A stretch of DNA of 64,000 nucleotides from Macrothele yani (taxonomy: Eukaryota; Arthropoda; Arachnida; Araneae; Macrothelidae): positions 142,435,240 to 142,499,239 of the forward strand of contig CM077013.1 of the NCBI GenBank assembly GCA_039090855.1. The letters are read 5' to 3'. Below are positions 35,158 to 46,469 of this stretch, one piece after another. Within the stretch, counting starts at the first letter, position 1, and each line of letters opens with the position of its first letter. The position numbers and the translations under genes are program-made. Under the pieces are notes generated by a model that saw only the letters and a list, made by a program, of their open reading frames with translations, was not told the origin of the DNA and searched no databases.

Positions 35158-35296
35158 TTAATGGACACCTTCACTTTGACCATCAATCAAATCATTTGCC
35201 AGACTAGACTTTTTGGATTCTTCTTTGGCACAAGAGTTGTTTGCCTTGCTGTTCACCACAGGAACTTCATTTCCATCTTGTGCTGGGGCTGCTGGG
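35158..35296 (-). CDS. FAM120A: FAM120-like gene, last coding exon (exon E)
   Basis: On the minus strand a long T-run and TACATCTAG form the acceptor, and the exon starts at 35296. Completing the AG left over from exon D gives SPAAPAQDGNEVPVVNSKAN and 25 more residues to DGQSEGVH, then TAA at 35158-35160. The content (polar, Ser/Asn/Glu-rich) resembles the disordered C-terminal tail of FAM120 proteins. The frame from the previous exon fits exactly, which supports both splice sites. An extra exon within the 15-kb intron cannot be excluded. Confidence 0.72.
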
Positions 35297-35443
35297 CTAG
35301 ATGTAGGAAATGTAAAAAAAAAAAAAAAAAAAAAAAATTAACAAGTTTCCACAAAAAACCTTTTTACTTGATAAATGTACCAAAATACATTTAATTTCCA
35401 AAATCACATGGGAACTAAAGCACACATTACAGACACACACACA

Positions 35444-35660
35444 GGCCTCCCAGGTGAAGGAGGGTTCTAAGCGCAGGCATCTGATCACTGATCCAAGATG
35501 GGCCCCAGGTTCAAATTCCGGTGACACATGGATGTTGTTGTTTGTCCTACAGCACTGGCTCTCTTCCTTCCCTGGAGCCAGTGGCCCTAAATTAGGGATG
35601 GGCGACTGCTTATAGCCAATTGAGTTGCTCATGGTAGTCGTTAAACCTCCAAACAAGAAA
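35444..35660 (+). mobile_element. Old copy of the tRNA-derived SINE
   Basis: Shared blocks in order: CCAGGTTCAAATTCCGGTGA (B box region), CACTGGCTCTC, CCTGGAGCCAGTGGCCCTAA, GGCGACTGCTTATAGCC and GTCGTTAAACCTCC with a short A-rich tail. The A box region is degraded. No clear target duplication. Confidence 0.85.
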
Positions 35661-36257
35661 CAAACACACAAATCAAAGGATTGATTTTTTTTTGCCACAT
35701 GTCAAAGGAATCTCAAAAATGTAATGGCCTGTTATTTGATGTGATATCTATGATGAAAAATTGTGCAGTATTTTAATTTTCTGCTGGCACATACATAGAA
35801 CTGATGCATTTGGACCTCCCTCCCACCAAAACCAATTGTAGCACTGCAATTTCCATATTTTTAATTATTCATTTATTTTGATAAGCAAAGCTGATTCTTC
35901 CTCAATTTGCTATGTTCTGAAGTGTTACTAATAATGCAAAATACAACATTAAACATGTTCATTTGCCCGTTATTATGAAAATTACTTCTAAAAATAATGG
36001 GCACCAAATAAAGTGTAGTACCCCCCACCCTCCTCCCCCAATGAGAACATTCTCGTAACACCTGAAATATTTCAACTTCTTCAAAATGACGAAACGTGTT
36101 TGCAGAATGTACTCCACTGGCCAGAAAACACCATGTGCTGGTTAGCATATTCAAAAACAGAAAAAAAATTTAGTTTTAATTCCTGTCTTTGATAAAAAGC
36201 TAAAAGATCCTTTATATGAATTACAATAGTGGAAGGGAAACATCTGTTTCACACTTA
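35661..36257. other. Intron spacer
   Basis: AT-rich with no recognised element. Confidence 0.45.
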
Positions 36258-36775
36258 TACGAGAGTTGTACTGAAAGTAATAAAAAAGTGAGCATAACTT
36301 TTTTATTAACTGACAGAGGTCGTTCAAATTGCACATATTGGTAGAGTAATTCTTTCTCTATATACCCCAACTATCGAATACTCTTTGAAAAAATTCAGGT
36401 GTGAACTGTTGTACCGACTTCTTCACAGCCACTTTCACCTCGTCTGTGTCATCAAATCTTTGTCCCCGCAGACTGTCCTTCATTGAACCGAACAGGTGGA
36501 AGTCGGAGGGTGCCAGATTTAGGCTGTACGGTGGATGGAGGACCACGTAACTCTTTCTCTATACAAAGGTGTTACGCAACATAGTCTCCATCAGAAGCGA
36601 TGTATTTGTGCCATTGTTGAACCCAACTCTTGAATACTCTTTGAAAAAATTCAGGTGTGAACTGTTGTATCTACTTCTTCACAGTCACTTTCACTTTGTT
36701 TGTGTCATCAAAAATCTTTGTACCCGGAGACTGTCCTTCATTGAACCGAACAGGTGGAAGTAGGACCACCGACCA
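36258..36775 (-). mobile_element. Mariner fragments, partly duplicated in tandem
   Basis: The first piece (36258-36550) starts with a mariner-like end (ACGAGAGTTGTACTGAAAGT) and encodes on the minus strand LHPPYSLNLAPSDFHLFGSM, the region of the third catalytic Asp. A second piece (36553-36775) repeats the segment GAATACTCTTTGAAAAAATT to GAACCGAACAGGTGGAAGT with about 10 percent changes. Both lack the N-terminal half. This is a different mariner from the copies at 21058 and 57686. Confidence 0.8.
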
Positions 36776-36821
36776 GCCCAATTTCCTGCTCACCTGATTT
36801 GTGGCATCGCATTGTCATGGC

Positions 36822-36868
36822 GAATGTTCTTGTTTGTTTCAGATTCATTGAAACCAACAAGAACATTC
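36822..36868. repeat. 20-bp stem hairpin
   Basis: GAATGTTCTTGTTTGTTTCA (36822-36841) pairs with TGAAACCAACAAGAACATTC (36849-36868) with one mismatch and a 7-base loop. Each arm has an NGAANNTTCN pair, the shape of a heat-shock element, which may be chance. Confidence 0.8.
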
Positions 36869-36869
36869 C

Positions 36870-37947
36870 CCATGATTTATTGATTTTTGATTCATTGTTA
36901 CAGTTTCAGATTTTTGTTCAGTCTCTTCCTCCTTATGGCTTCTCTAAGCTTCTCGAGTGTCTCAACGCACCGCTTGCTGCCCACAGATGCTCAAGTGGGT
37001 TTACGTCTGGGGGATTAGGGGGTCAGGGAAGTACTTTGAAGACTTCATCGTGCTCTTTCAACCACTCTCAGACATTTCTACCAGTGTAACACGTCCCATT
37101 GTCATGCTGGAAGATCCCATCCGCCCTAGGGAAGACAATCTGCATGTATGGGTGTACGTGGTCTGTAAGAATGGATTCATAATGAATTTGGTCCACAGTG
37201 CCTTCCACAGGTATGAGTGGACCCAGAGAATACCATGAAAACATTCCCCAGACCATAACGACTTGTGTTCTGTCAGCAATGGCTGAAGAGTGGTTGTTCT
37301 TCGATGTTTCTTGCCTTATACGCCAACGTCCATCCGTTCGATGAAGTAGAAAACGTGACTCATTGGAAAAGCCAATCCTTTGCCAATCAATGGAGGTCAA
37401 TTCCGATACTGCCGTGCAAATGAAAGCCTTTTCTGCTGATGCACCTTCGTTAGCATAGGTGCAGTGACCATCAGTCCGCCTCAGAGCCCCATACACAGCA
37501 GGATTCGCTGAACTGGCATTTTAGACATACTTCCCATAGCTCCCTGGCTCATTCGGCCAGCGAGTTGCTCCACTGTAGTGTGTCGATCGGCACTCACGCA
37601 CCTTCGAAGCCAACATTAACTTCTCACATAAATGGCACCTGGTGCTTCGCAGTTTCCACATTGCTTATTCGCAATGGTGCCATTTCTCCAATCACGATAC
37701 ACTTTAACCACAGCAGCACATGAACAGTTCACAAAGTGCGCTGTTTCAGAAATACTGCCACCCTTGGCACAAAAGCCGATAATCAATTGCTCCTTTTATC
37801 CATGACAGCAACGAGTGATATGTTTTCAGAATGCCCACAACACACCTTATATACCCTCCAAGCCAGCTCACGACATGTGCCTTCTTTCATTGGCTACACG
37901 CTGTTAATGTCAAAAGTAGGAGGTGGTCACAATGTGACTTGACTGTG
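36870..37947 (-). mobile_element. Tc1-like relic, 36-residue D-E spacing
   Basis: The right end reads, inverted, CACAGTCAAGTCACATTGTG next to TA at 37948-37949; the left TIR is not recognisable. The minus strand has FSNESRFLLHRTDGRW (first Asp changed to Asn), VMVWGMFSWYSLGPLIPVEG, FQHDNGTCYTGRNV and PPDVNPLEHLW. I count 36 residues between the second Asp and Glu. Stops interrupt the last part. Confidence 0.78.
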
Positions 37948-38160
37948 TATATAGCTGATAAGAAACTTATGTTTTGGTTATGTTGTCTTTGTCGGTTATA
38001 TTTGTGAAAATACGTATTCTACATTAAAATCAAAGTTTGTTTTGCTCTCAGTAGCTGTCTCTTAGCTGCAAGGAGGATTATTATGCAATCAAAGTAAAAT
38101 GAAACTTTCCATTTAATGCAAACTACAGGCTAAACAAAGACAGTCACTTTATATAAATAT

Positions 38161-38990
38161 AATCAACCATTATCAATCCACTGCTGGATGAAGGTCTCCC
38201 CAAATTTCTCCCACAGTGGACCATCTTGGACCAGTCTCCTCCACGTCACTCCAGCATGCTTTCAAATTTCATCCAACCATTTCCCATGTGGCCTTCCTCG
38301 GATCTTTTCCTGTCCCTTGGAATCCAGTCTAGAATTTCAGTTGTCCATTCTTCTGGCAACATGTCCACCCCATTGCCATTTCATGGATTTTACTCTGATC
38401 ATGAAGTCATCCATTCTTGTCATTTACCTTATCCACAAATTCCTGTTCTTATCTCTCCTGGTTACACCAAGCATGCATCTTTCTAGGCTTTTTTCAGTTG
38501 CCTGCAGTCTTTGTATGACTTTTTTAGTTAAGGTCCACGTCTCTGCTCTATACATAAGCACTGGAAGGATGCACTGTTTAAGACATAATGGCATATTGCT
38601 CTTAGAAATTGTACTGTTTCTTCCAAAAGCTCTCCAACCAAGTTTTATATGTTGATTAATTTCTTCATCAATGTGACCTTTGCTTGATATCTGCTGTCTA
38701 AGGTAAATGTAGGTATCGGTTATCTCCAGATTTTCCCCATCAACTGATAAATCTTTATTTCTTGTAAAAGCATTGTATATCCATTTTATCTTCTGAAAGT
38801 TTTTAATTCCACTTCTTCACTCTTGTTAGCAAGTTCCTGGATCATACTCTGCCTTTGTTTTCCTAGTTCAATGATTGCTAGACATTTTGCAATGTAGCAT
38901 TAAAGAGTTTGGGAGATATAATGATACCTTGTCTCACTCCCTTTCCAAGTTTTATTTGTGCTGTATCCTCAAATAACAGAACCTTTGCAC
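38161..38990 (-). mobile_element. 5'-truncated RTE LINE copy
   Basis: The minus strand matches the 3' part of the element at 11286-14468, from the GVRQG motif region to the very end (QQWIDNG against QQWIDKG). The reverse transcriptase frame is broken, and a segment of roughly 100 bases near 38870-38880 is deleted. It ends at 38161 with the same 3' terminus. 5' truncation is normal for LINEs. Confidence 0.88.
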
Positions 38991-39103
38991 ATAAGCATAA
39001 AACAAGCAAGAATTGGCACCTATATCTTGACAAAACATGTGAAATTTCAAATCTTTGGTAGTTACTTTAATTTTTACAATCATTATAATGGTTGTTTAAA
39101 AAA

Positions 39104-39790
39104 AGATTGAAACAAGCTTTTATCTCTTTAATGGTTGATCACAAACATGCACTTTCAATTAGAAAAATACTCAAAATGACAAAGGCTTATGACATGGCAG
39201 TTGTACATGTGAGTGGCATTTGCATAAAAATTAAAGAAAAAAATAATATTATACAGCCTTTGCAGAAAAAAACAACAAGTTCAATGATAAAAAGTTGTGC
39301 AATGTCCTAATTAGTCTAAAAAAAACAACAAAAAAACCTGTCATTCTGCTTGCAAAATTCACGGAGATATTTGCGATGAAAGTTGTATCATCTGGAGCCT
39401 GTTTATGACAAACGGTAGCTTGTTTCATTGCGTAGCTCTGAAGCACTCAAAGCAAGTAAGGGAAGCGCTCTCAAACGTGCAGAAAATAGAGGCTGATGAA
39501 TGACCATTTTTAATTTTTTTTTCCTTCATAGTGAATACTCTGAGTTTTGCAAGCAGAATGATGGGGTAGTTTTTTTAGACTAATTACAACACTGTGCAAC
39601 TTTTTTTGATTGAATTTCTGTGTGTGTGAAGGTTGCATATAAGATTTATTTTTATGTAAATACCACCCACAAGGGTGCAACTGTCATGTTGTAAATCTTT
39701 GCGCCATTTTGAGTATTTTTCTAATTGAAAGAAAGTATGTATCTGATTAACCGTTTAAGAGATAAAAGCTTGTTCTGATCTTTTTGGAAA
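39104..39790. mobile_element. Foldback element 1, long inverted repeats
   Basis: The left arm (about 39104-39353) and right arm (about 39541-39790) are inverted copies: ACAAGCTTTTATCTCTTNAA, TTTCAATTAGAAAAATACTC, AAAATGNC, TGGCATTTNCATAAAAA-like blocks, GTTGCACAGTG or variant, TAATTAGTCTAAAAAAA and ATTCTGCTTGCAAAA. Arms are about 250 bp with a middle of about 190 bp. No coding capacity. The structure is that of a MITE or foldback transposon. Confidence 0.8.
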
Positions 39791-40104
39791 TGCCTAGTAT
39801 GTTCTGCTTATTGCAGATCTCACTCATTATTTTCCTAGCTACAGTTTTTCAATTAACAGGTATTTACCTTCAATTACCTGATAAATAGCTTATGATTAAC
39901 TATAACCCAGCATTAATGTAAATGCCAAAAATAGCCCTTTTTTTCTCTGTCCAGCTATAATGAAGTTTGCATATATATCCAACATTTTTTACCCTCCCTT
40001 TAACTTTGTTATATATGAGTGCAACTGTAATAAGTATGCAATTGACACACAACAAATAACTGAAGGTAGTTTGAATAGCACACTTGCTACATTAAGGAAA
40101 AAAT

Positions 40105-40310
40105 TGAAAACGCAGAAGCCTTTCGATGCAAAACTGGTTGCCAGATTTAATTTTAAAAGTGTGCTTTCATTATGGTTATCAAATGATAGGGATAAAATAA
40201 GGACTATCATTTGAAAACAACCATAATGAAGCATACTTTAAAATCTAAATCTGGCAAACAGTCTTGCCCTGAGTGTTTACAGGTGATCAACACCCAAGAT
40301 GATGTCGAAA
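40105..40310. repeat. Foldback element 2, strong hairpin
   Basis: Arms at about 40133-40190 and 40205-40262 share GCCAGATTTA, AGTNTGCTT, CATTATGGTT and CAAATGATAG in inverted order around a loop of about 14 bases. Further out, AGAAGCCTTTCGA (about 40116) pairs with TCGAAAGGCTTCT (about 40306), across an extra segment in the right arm. Confidence 0.78.
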
Positions 40311-41004
40311 GGCTTCTAAGTCATCAGCACACAGAAAATTGATAACACTACAACCCACCAACTACAACATCTAAAACCAGCACTTTCTTTAAGCAGTCTA
40401 TGCACATAGATAACAGGAGGGTGGGATTCTACATTCCTATTTTATTCCAAATTTCAAAGCACTTACTAGAAGTTTGTTCAATCTTCACTGCTGAAAGATC
40501 CTTGGCATACAAGCAAGCCTGTAACCTTCACTACATTGCCTTTCATTGAGCACCAACTAAACACACTGAACAACTTGTTTCTCCACATCCATTCAGAAGA
40601 CTTTTTATAGTCTCTCAACAGACACAAAATACCTAAATCCCAATTTACATTTTAAAACTGACCGAGTACAATTACACGATCCACAATGTTTATTTTGGAT
40701 GAATTAGATATACGAGTATATCTAATTAGTGACGTGGAACTAAATATGATGGAACATACTCGTGATGCAGAACTAATAGGCAGAATTAAAGGGTTGTATC
40801 TTCTTAAGCACATTCATCCATTACTTTGTATGCCACTCATTTTGTTACCAGTTCTTGCTTCTGAAATATCATAATGTTAACTGATTGCAACTACACAAAA
40901 AAGTCTGCCAGAAACTTGAAGAGACTGATGCATCTTAAAATACGGATGGCAGAAAAATCAGCCTATTCCCACCCACTTATATTAAAGATCAAGAGAATGT
41001 ATGT

Positions 41005-41280
41005 AACCAGGACGACGAAGTCCCAAGTATCTATGTGTTAAGAGCATTGAAATATTCACCAACAGCATTCTTAATCAAAGTGAATTGTGCTGCCATATAG
41101 CAAATATTATAAGAAAAATATTTGGCCATGTATTACCAGAATATTTCTTCCACTGTATACCCGAGCGACTGGAGATTTTGCTTAACAATGCTAGATGACA
41201 GCACAATTCGCTTTGATTCAGAATGCGGTCAGGGAATATTAAGATGCTCTTAACACTCAGATACTCGAGACTTTGTTGTA
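41005..41280. repeat. Foldback element 3
   Basis: Arms of about 90 bp at 41009-41100 and 41190-41280 are inverted copies: AGTATCTATGTGTTAAGAGC against AGTATCTGAGTGTTAAGAGC, then CNCATTCTNAATCAAAG and GAATTGTGCTG. The middle is about 90 bp. It abuts a tRNA-like repeat on the right. Confidence 0.8.
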
Positions 41281-41470
41281 CTGGGTGGTGTAACGGTTAG
41301 CAAGCTCGAACTGTAATCAGAAGATGCAAGTTCAATTCCCGCTCCAGGGCGATGAAATTTTCAAGTTTTTTGATGTGACTGATATCACGTGTGAAACAGT
41401 AATTACAGTCAATTCAGTGATGTCCGATTGCTATGTTAATTATCATGACTTATCGGCCACGTATTATAAG
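41281..41470 (+). mobile_element. Second tRNA-derived repeat, copy 2
   Basis: The head reads CTGGGTGGTGTAACGGTTAG (A box) and AAGTTCAATTCCCGCTCCAGG (B box region, given here in part as GTTCAATTCCCGC). It is followed by ATTTTCAAGTTTTTTGAT, matching the copy at 10040-10199. The 3' limit is uncertain. It is not a working tRNA. Confidence 0.55.
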
Positions 41471-41571
41471 AAGAATATTTCTTCCACACTATATATAATT
41501 CAGAGAACATAATACAGGAATATGTTGCATGAAATGCAAAAAGCAACATACGTGAACACATGCTATATATA

Positions 41572-42845
41572 CACTGAAGTGCCAGAAAAACTGGTACAGA
41601 CGAGTTTATGCAAAACACATAGCAACTTTACCTATGCGTGTACTCGGTTGCATCTGCCAGTGCGTATAAAAAGTGATAGACATCCTTGCCAGCTGTTTTC
41701 AGCATGAGAATGACAAGTAATAACGATTTAAACGATTTTCAACGCGGTGTCACAGTTGGCGCTCGTGAGATTAGCCATAGTATTTCGGAGGTAGAAACGA
41801 AGTTCAGATTTTCACGGACGACCATTGCAAGGGTTAGCCATAGTATTTCGGAGGTAGAAACGAAGTTCGGATTTTCACGGACGACCATTGCAAGGGTGTA
41901 CTGTGACTACAAGAATTCCAGCAAAACCTCTAACCTACGATGCCAGTGTGGCTGTAAAAACACATTGGGTGAACGTCACCATCGTCGGCTGTCAAGAATC
42001 GTTTCACGTGATAGTCGTGCAACACTCTCGCAGGTATCATCGGAATTCAATGCTGGAGCCTCAACAAGCATCAGCGTCCGGACTGTGCAACGCACCCTGC
42101 ACGATATGGGCTTTGGGAGCCAACGCCCAACTCGAGTCCCCTTGATAGGTGTACAACACAGAGCTATGCACCTCGCTTGGGCATGGCAACACTGCCACTG
42201 GACACTTGATGACTGGAAACAAGTAGCATGGTCTGACGAGTCGCGTTTCCAACTGTATCGGGTAAGTGGAGGGATTCGTATGTGGCGCAAACCTCATGAA
42301 GCCATGGATCCCGCCTGTCAACAGGGAACTGTACCGGCTGGTGGGGGTCCGTATTGGTATGGGAGGTGTTTAGCTGGACTTCACTGGGAACCCTGGTATG
42401 TCTAAAAACGTCTGTGACCGGCCAACGCTATGTGCACATCCTTTCTCACGAGGTACACCCGTTCATGTCCTGCATTCATGCTGATGGGTTGGGCCTGTTC
42501 CAACAGGACAATGCACCTCCACACAAGGGTCGGGACGCCACATTATGGTTAGAGGAGCATTCATCTGAGTTTGGGGTGTTGACATTCTTACCCAAGTCCC
42601 CAGATCTGAATGTGATAGAACACATTTGGGATGCCATGCAATGCGCTATCGAACACAGGAATCCGAGACCTCGGAATACACCCGAATTGTGGAACGCTCT
42701 GCAGGAAGTATGGTGTGCATTGCCTACAGCATATTTCCAGAATCTAGTGGAGTCCATGCCCTGTCGTATTTCTGCTGTCTTGCGCTCCTGTGGGGTACCT
42801 ACCAAGTATTAGACTGGTGTACCAGTTTTTCTGGCACTTCCGGGG
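41572..42845 (+). mobile_element. Tc1-like element, 36-residue D-E spacing, near-complete
   Basis: The left TIR starts CACTGAAGTGCCAGAAAAAC at 41572 after TA. The right TIR, inverted, shares AGTGCCAGAAAAACTGGTAC, with a changed outermost end. The transposase on the plus strand fills the interior. Confidence 0.88.
41704..42812 (+). pseudogene. Tc1-like transposase with duplicated HTH and one frameshift
   Basis: The ATG at 41704 starts MRMTSNNDLNDFQRGVTVGA. The helix-turn-helix segment SHSISEVETKFRFSRTTIAR is present twice in a row and in frame: a 63-bp tandem duplication at 41770-41832 and 41833-41895, with two base differences. Then come WSDESRFQLYRVSGGIRMW (first Asp), a one-base deletion near 42345 that shifts the frame, and in the new frame VFSWTSLGTLV, FQQDNAPPHKGRDATLW (second Asp) and SPDLNVIEHIWDAM (Glu). 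The D-E spacing is 36, as in the DD36E (Incomer-type) group. All three catalytic residues are kept. The C-terminus ends LRSCGVPTKY then a stop. Confidence 0.9.
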
Positions 42846-43321
42846 TGGAGGGTGGGGGGGATTAATATAGCTAAAATAAAGTTTATACTGTAAGACAGTT
42901 TTACATGACACACATTTAATCTTCTGCATTAGTGATATCACAACAAATCCTAATGATAAAATATCTTTAAAATTTAACTTTAGTAGTACGGGGATTACTG
43001 AGATGAAACTTATTTTCTGTTGCTGTTAAATAGTCAGGCTGCACACCCAACTATTGTCAGGACTAAGGTGTTGCCACTCGTGAGGTAAAACTCAGCCTTT
43101 CTGTTTACAGAAGTGTGACTCCTTCCCTTCATTTAATTTGTAGACCTTCTTCCACTTCCTTTTCGGGTCTACAAATTGAAAGAGTTACAATTAACAGAAA
43201 AGCAGGCTATTACTGCAAGAGTGGTAACACCTACTCTTGAATTAGGTGTGCAACCCTAAAATTTTACAATGGAAAATCAGTTTTACCCTAGTTATCAATC
43301 CCCACACTTCTAAAGATAATA
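42846..43321. other. Intron spacer
   Basis: No recognised element. CTACAAATT and AATTTGTAG near 43136-43180 form a weak inverted pair. Confidence 0.45.
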
Positions 43322-43499
43322 CCGTATATACTCGCGTATAAGTCGACCCCCCACTTTCAGAGGAAAAAATCGTAAGAAATCGGAAACTCGCGTATCAGTC
43401 GATCCCGGAATGAGAAAAAAAAAAAAAAAAAATTTCAATGAATTTATTCAAAAACGAAAAAAATTATATATATAATACTAAATTTAATTTGCATACCCA

Positions 43500-45780
43500 A
43501 AAACTTCATCGGAACCCTTCAAAATCCGATTCCGAATCAGACTCGCCAAACAGTTCAAAAAAGTCTTTCTCTGTCATCGGCGCGTCATCATAAACATCAG
43601 TATTCCCATCTATGCCTGTGTCATCAGAATCACTGTCATCATCACTCATAAAAATCTCATCATCCTCTGTGCCATCAAGTTTGTTACTAATGCAACATTT
43701 CTTGAATGATTTCACGACCATTTCCGCAGGTATCACATCCCAAGCATCCTTGACCCATCGCGCAATCAAAACGATATCCGGCTTCTTTAGTTTTTCTGCC
43801 CTTGGTTTCAGTCGGCAAATCGGAACTTATCCAATCTGCCCAATGTCCTTGAAGGGCTTATTAAGGCAGACATCTAGTGGTTGAAGAACAGATGTCAACC
43901 CACCTGGGATGACAGCAAGAGTTGTTTTTGAATTTTCTGCAGTTTTCACTTCTGCACAACGGTGTGCAACAAACATATCCCACACCAAAAGAGAAGGTTT
44001 CCTCAAAAGTGCACCTGGCCTTTTGTTCCACACATTCTTTAACCAGTCAATTGTTCCAGATTCGTTCATCTATCCTTTTTTCATGGGCACGAACGAGCAC
44101 ACCAGACAGAAAGACAACGCTTTTCGGCAGAGTTTTGCGTTTGAAAATAATTACAGGAGGAAGCTTACTGCCGTCGGCCAAACAGGAAAGAACAACCGTG
44201 AAACTGGATTTTTCGTGGCCAGTCGTTTTGATCAAGATATTTTTTCGCCCTTTTGGTTCACCGTCTTATTTCCAGGAAGGTCGAAACACATGGCGGTTTC
44301 ATCCATGTTCCCTATTTGGGAAAGTTCAAAAGCAGTCACTTTTCTCTTTTGAATTACCATAATTTTCGGACTAAGAGCCGCAGGTGAGAATTTTTGCAAT
44401 CTTGGAAGCAAAAGTTGCCGTAAGGGCCGCACCTGTGAAGTCGTGGTGCTGCTCAGAAAGCTAAATTATTTTCCTTATTTTCATGAATTAACTCACGCCC
44501 AACGTGATTATATGTATACTTCAAAGGCTAATTCTGCAACTCAGTATCGATCTGCTTTATACACTTATTTTTTCATACTGGCAAACATTTTTATTTATAC
44601 ATTTTTTTTATTAATCATGCTAATGATGTTATTTGTTTGCCTTTATTAAATGCTCAGAACCATTTATATAATCAATATAAATCACAGTTAATCTTAAGAC
44701 TCCCGTTAGAATATCGCATTGCTTGTAAAACCGCACAATTGTCTAAATTCCATTCAATGTGGATGTCTGCTACAGGATGGTTCTCTGTTCACCGCAATAG
44801 AATCTGTCTTAAAAGTAATTAACTTATAAATTATCGCTTGTTATGCTTTCGATTAATGTTTTCTTTAATAATATGTTCCTTCTATGTTATGCTTTTTTCT
44901 CATGTAGAGACGTTTCCTTTTACCAGCTGCTTTGCACGTGTTTGCTGATCTGCCGTCAACACTTCGAAACTGCGGTGCGCTTTATCTCTTTCAAGTGGTT
45001 TGACCTACTTTCATTTACTGCGCACTGAGCTGTTACCGCTGGGCGCGCTATCCACAGAAGCCTCGGACGTCACGCTACTCGTCTGTGTGCTTAAGTCCCT
45101 ATTCCATCCCCCATGCAAAGGGCGTTTGAGTCAGGCATTCCTGTTCTCCCCCACTTTCCCTCCTAAACACCAACATCAGGACAGCGGAGTTATTGTCTAA
45201 CGTATGAGTAGAAAGGGGGGGGGACATGATCACAGTCAAGACGTGGTTTGAAAAAATTTACTAAGCATCTGCATGAAAAAAAAAAAAAAAAAAAAAAAAG
45301 GTAGGGAAGAAAGTCTTATCGAAAACAAATTCGGCATAAGGGCCGCACACCCGAAAAATTTCACTTTTAGTAACGTAAGAGCCGCGGCTCTTAGCCCAAA
45401 AATTATGGTACATACTTTTGAAATTCCATTATCTTTGCTTCGAGGTCACGAGGTAACTTTTGTGCAATTTTGGTGCGCTGGCGTAGACACAACCCATAGC
45501 GGTTCATGAACCTTGTGCACCAAGCTGGTGAGGCACGAAAAGTGTTATTTACGGCTGCAAACTTTTCATCTTTTGCAAGCTTCATTGCTCGCAAACGTAT
45601 ACCACTTCGCGTTACAATGTAACCATTTTGTCTGCAGCCCACAACCCAATCATTCAAGACACTTTCCAGCTCTGGGAAAGATGTCGTTCCACGGTGCAGC
45701 GCCTTTTGCAATTTTGGGATTTTCACCAAGTCCGTTTTTTTTAACGCCAATCTTGAATCAGTTTTTCGTTGATGCCAAAT
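43500..45780 (-). pseudogene. Pogo-type transposase (CENP-B HTH plus DDE), split and decayed
   Basis: From the N-terminal side (right): LESVLNDWVVGCRQNG and FRASPAWCTRFMNRYGL, the CENP-B-type DNA-binding domain, at about 45400-45750. After the nested element comes VTAFELSQIGNMDETAMCFD with the first catalytic Asp, then KSSFTVVLSCLADGSKLPPV, PGALLRKPSLLVWDMFVAHR (second Asp region) and VIPGGLTSVLQPLDVCLNKP (third). The tail is an acidic stretch (DDEIFMSDDDSDSDD) near 43600. Frameshifts occur near 44060, 44235 and 43830. The gene would be whole apart from these if the nested element were absent. Confidence 0.9.
44357..45408. mobile_element. Non-autonomous TIR element nested in the pogo-like element
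   Basis: Ends CCATAATTTTCGGACTAAGA (left) and CCATAATTTTTGGGCTAAGA (right, inverted), followed by GCCGC; TA on both sides. A subterminal GGGCCGCAC motif recurs near each end. The interior has no transposase, only AT-rich sequence with a run of about 26 A at 45274. TA duplication and end sequence suggest a pogo- or Tc1-type origin. Confidence 0.82.
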
Positions 45781-46469
45781 TGACGTGAAGCAGCACAGTT
45801 GTTAGTATTTTCTGCAAAAGAAACCACTTTCAACTTGAATCCTGCGTTATAGGACATCCGTTTCTTTACGCAATCCGTGTGACCCATAATTGGAGAAGCG
45901 AGACACGTGTGATTAAGAACAAGAAAAACGTGCGATTAATAACAAGCAACACCTAACACTGGCTCTGTTATGTCAAAGGTCAGCGCAATCAACTGGTAGT
46001 CGGAAGGGCGGAGCTTTCTATGCGCGGCTGTGACTGTGCTGTGGATATGCAAAGCCAGGAGAGAGGAGACTTTTCAAAGCGCAGAGAAATTCGGTGGGTC
46101 GCGATTTCGTAATTCTACCACATCAGTGTTCTTTCTTTCTTTCTTTCGGAGGGTTGCGATTTCATAATTAATACCGCATCAGCATTTTTATTCCTTTTGG
46201 GATGGATTGTCTTTTGCCTCACGGGAAGAACTTTTGGACTTACGATTTTTTTAGACCCCGCGTATAAGTCGACCCCATTACTTTGAAGCCCTCATTTTGT
46301 CCCAAATTTCTCGACTTATACGCGAGTATATACGGTACACATTTTTAAAACTTAATTAGGAATGTGCAGATGCGAATTAGCATATTTTCGTAGATTTAAT
46401 GCCTCACACTAAATGCTTAATCTTTTCATATTTATCATGACAATTGTTTTTCACGAAGTGCAACAAATG

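Larger units (their letters stand above)
43322..46335 (-). mobile_element. Pogo/Tigger-like element with an inner insertion
   Basis: Both ends carry the 25-bp TIR beginning CCGTATATACTCGCGTATAA, perfectly inverted, with TA on each side (43320-43321 and 46336-46337). The minus strand encodes a pogo-type transposase. The span is 3,014 bp, of which 1,052 bp is a second, unrelated TIR element at 44357-45408. Confidence 0.93.

Noticed and set aside
40686..40874. Short plus frame between foldback elements 2 and 3
   Set aside because: 62 residues with no recognisable motif and no supporting context.
43612..44362. Plus-strand frames of about 90-147 residues
   Set aside because: They are shadows of the pogo-like transposase, which is coded on the minus strand with recognisable DDE motifs.
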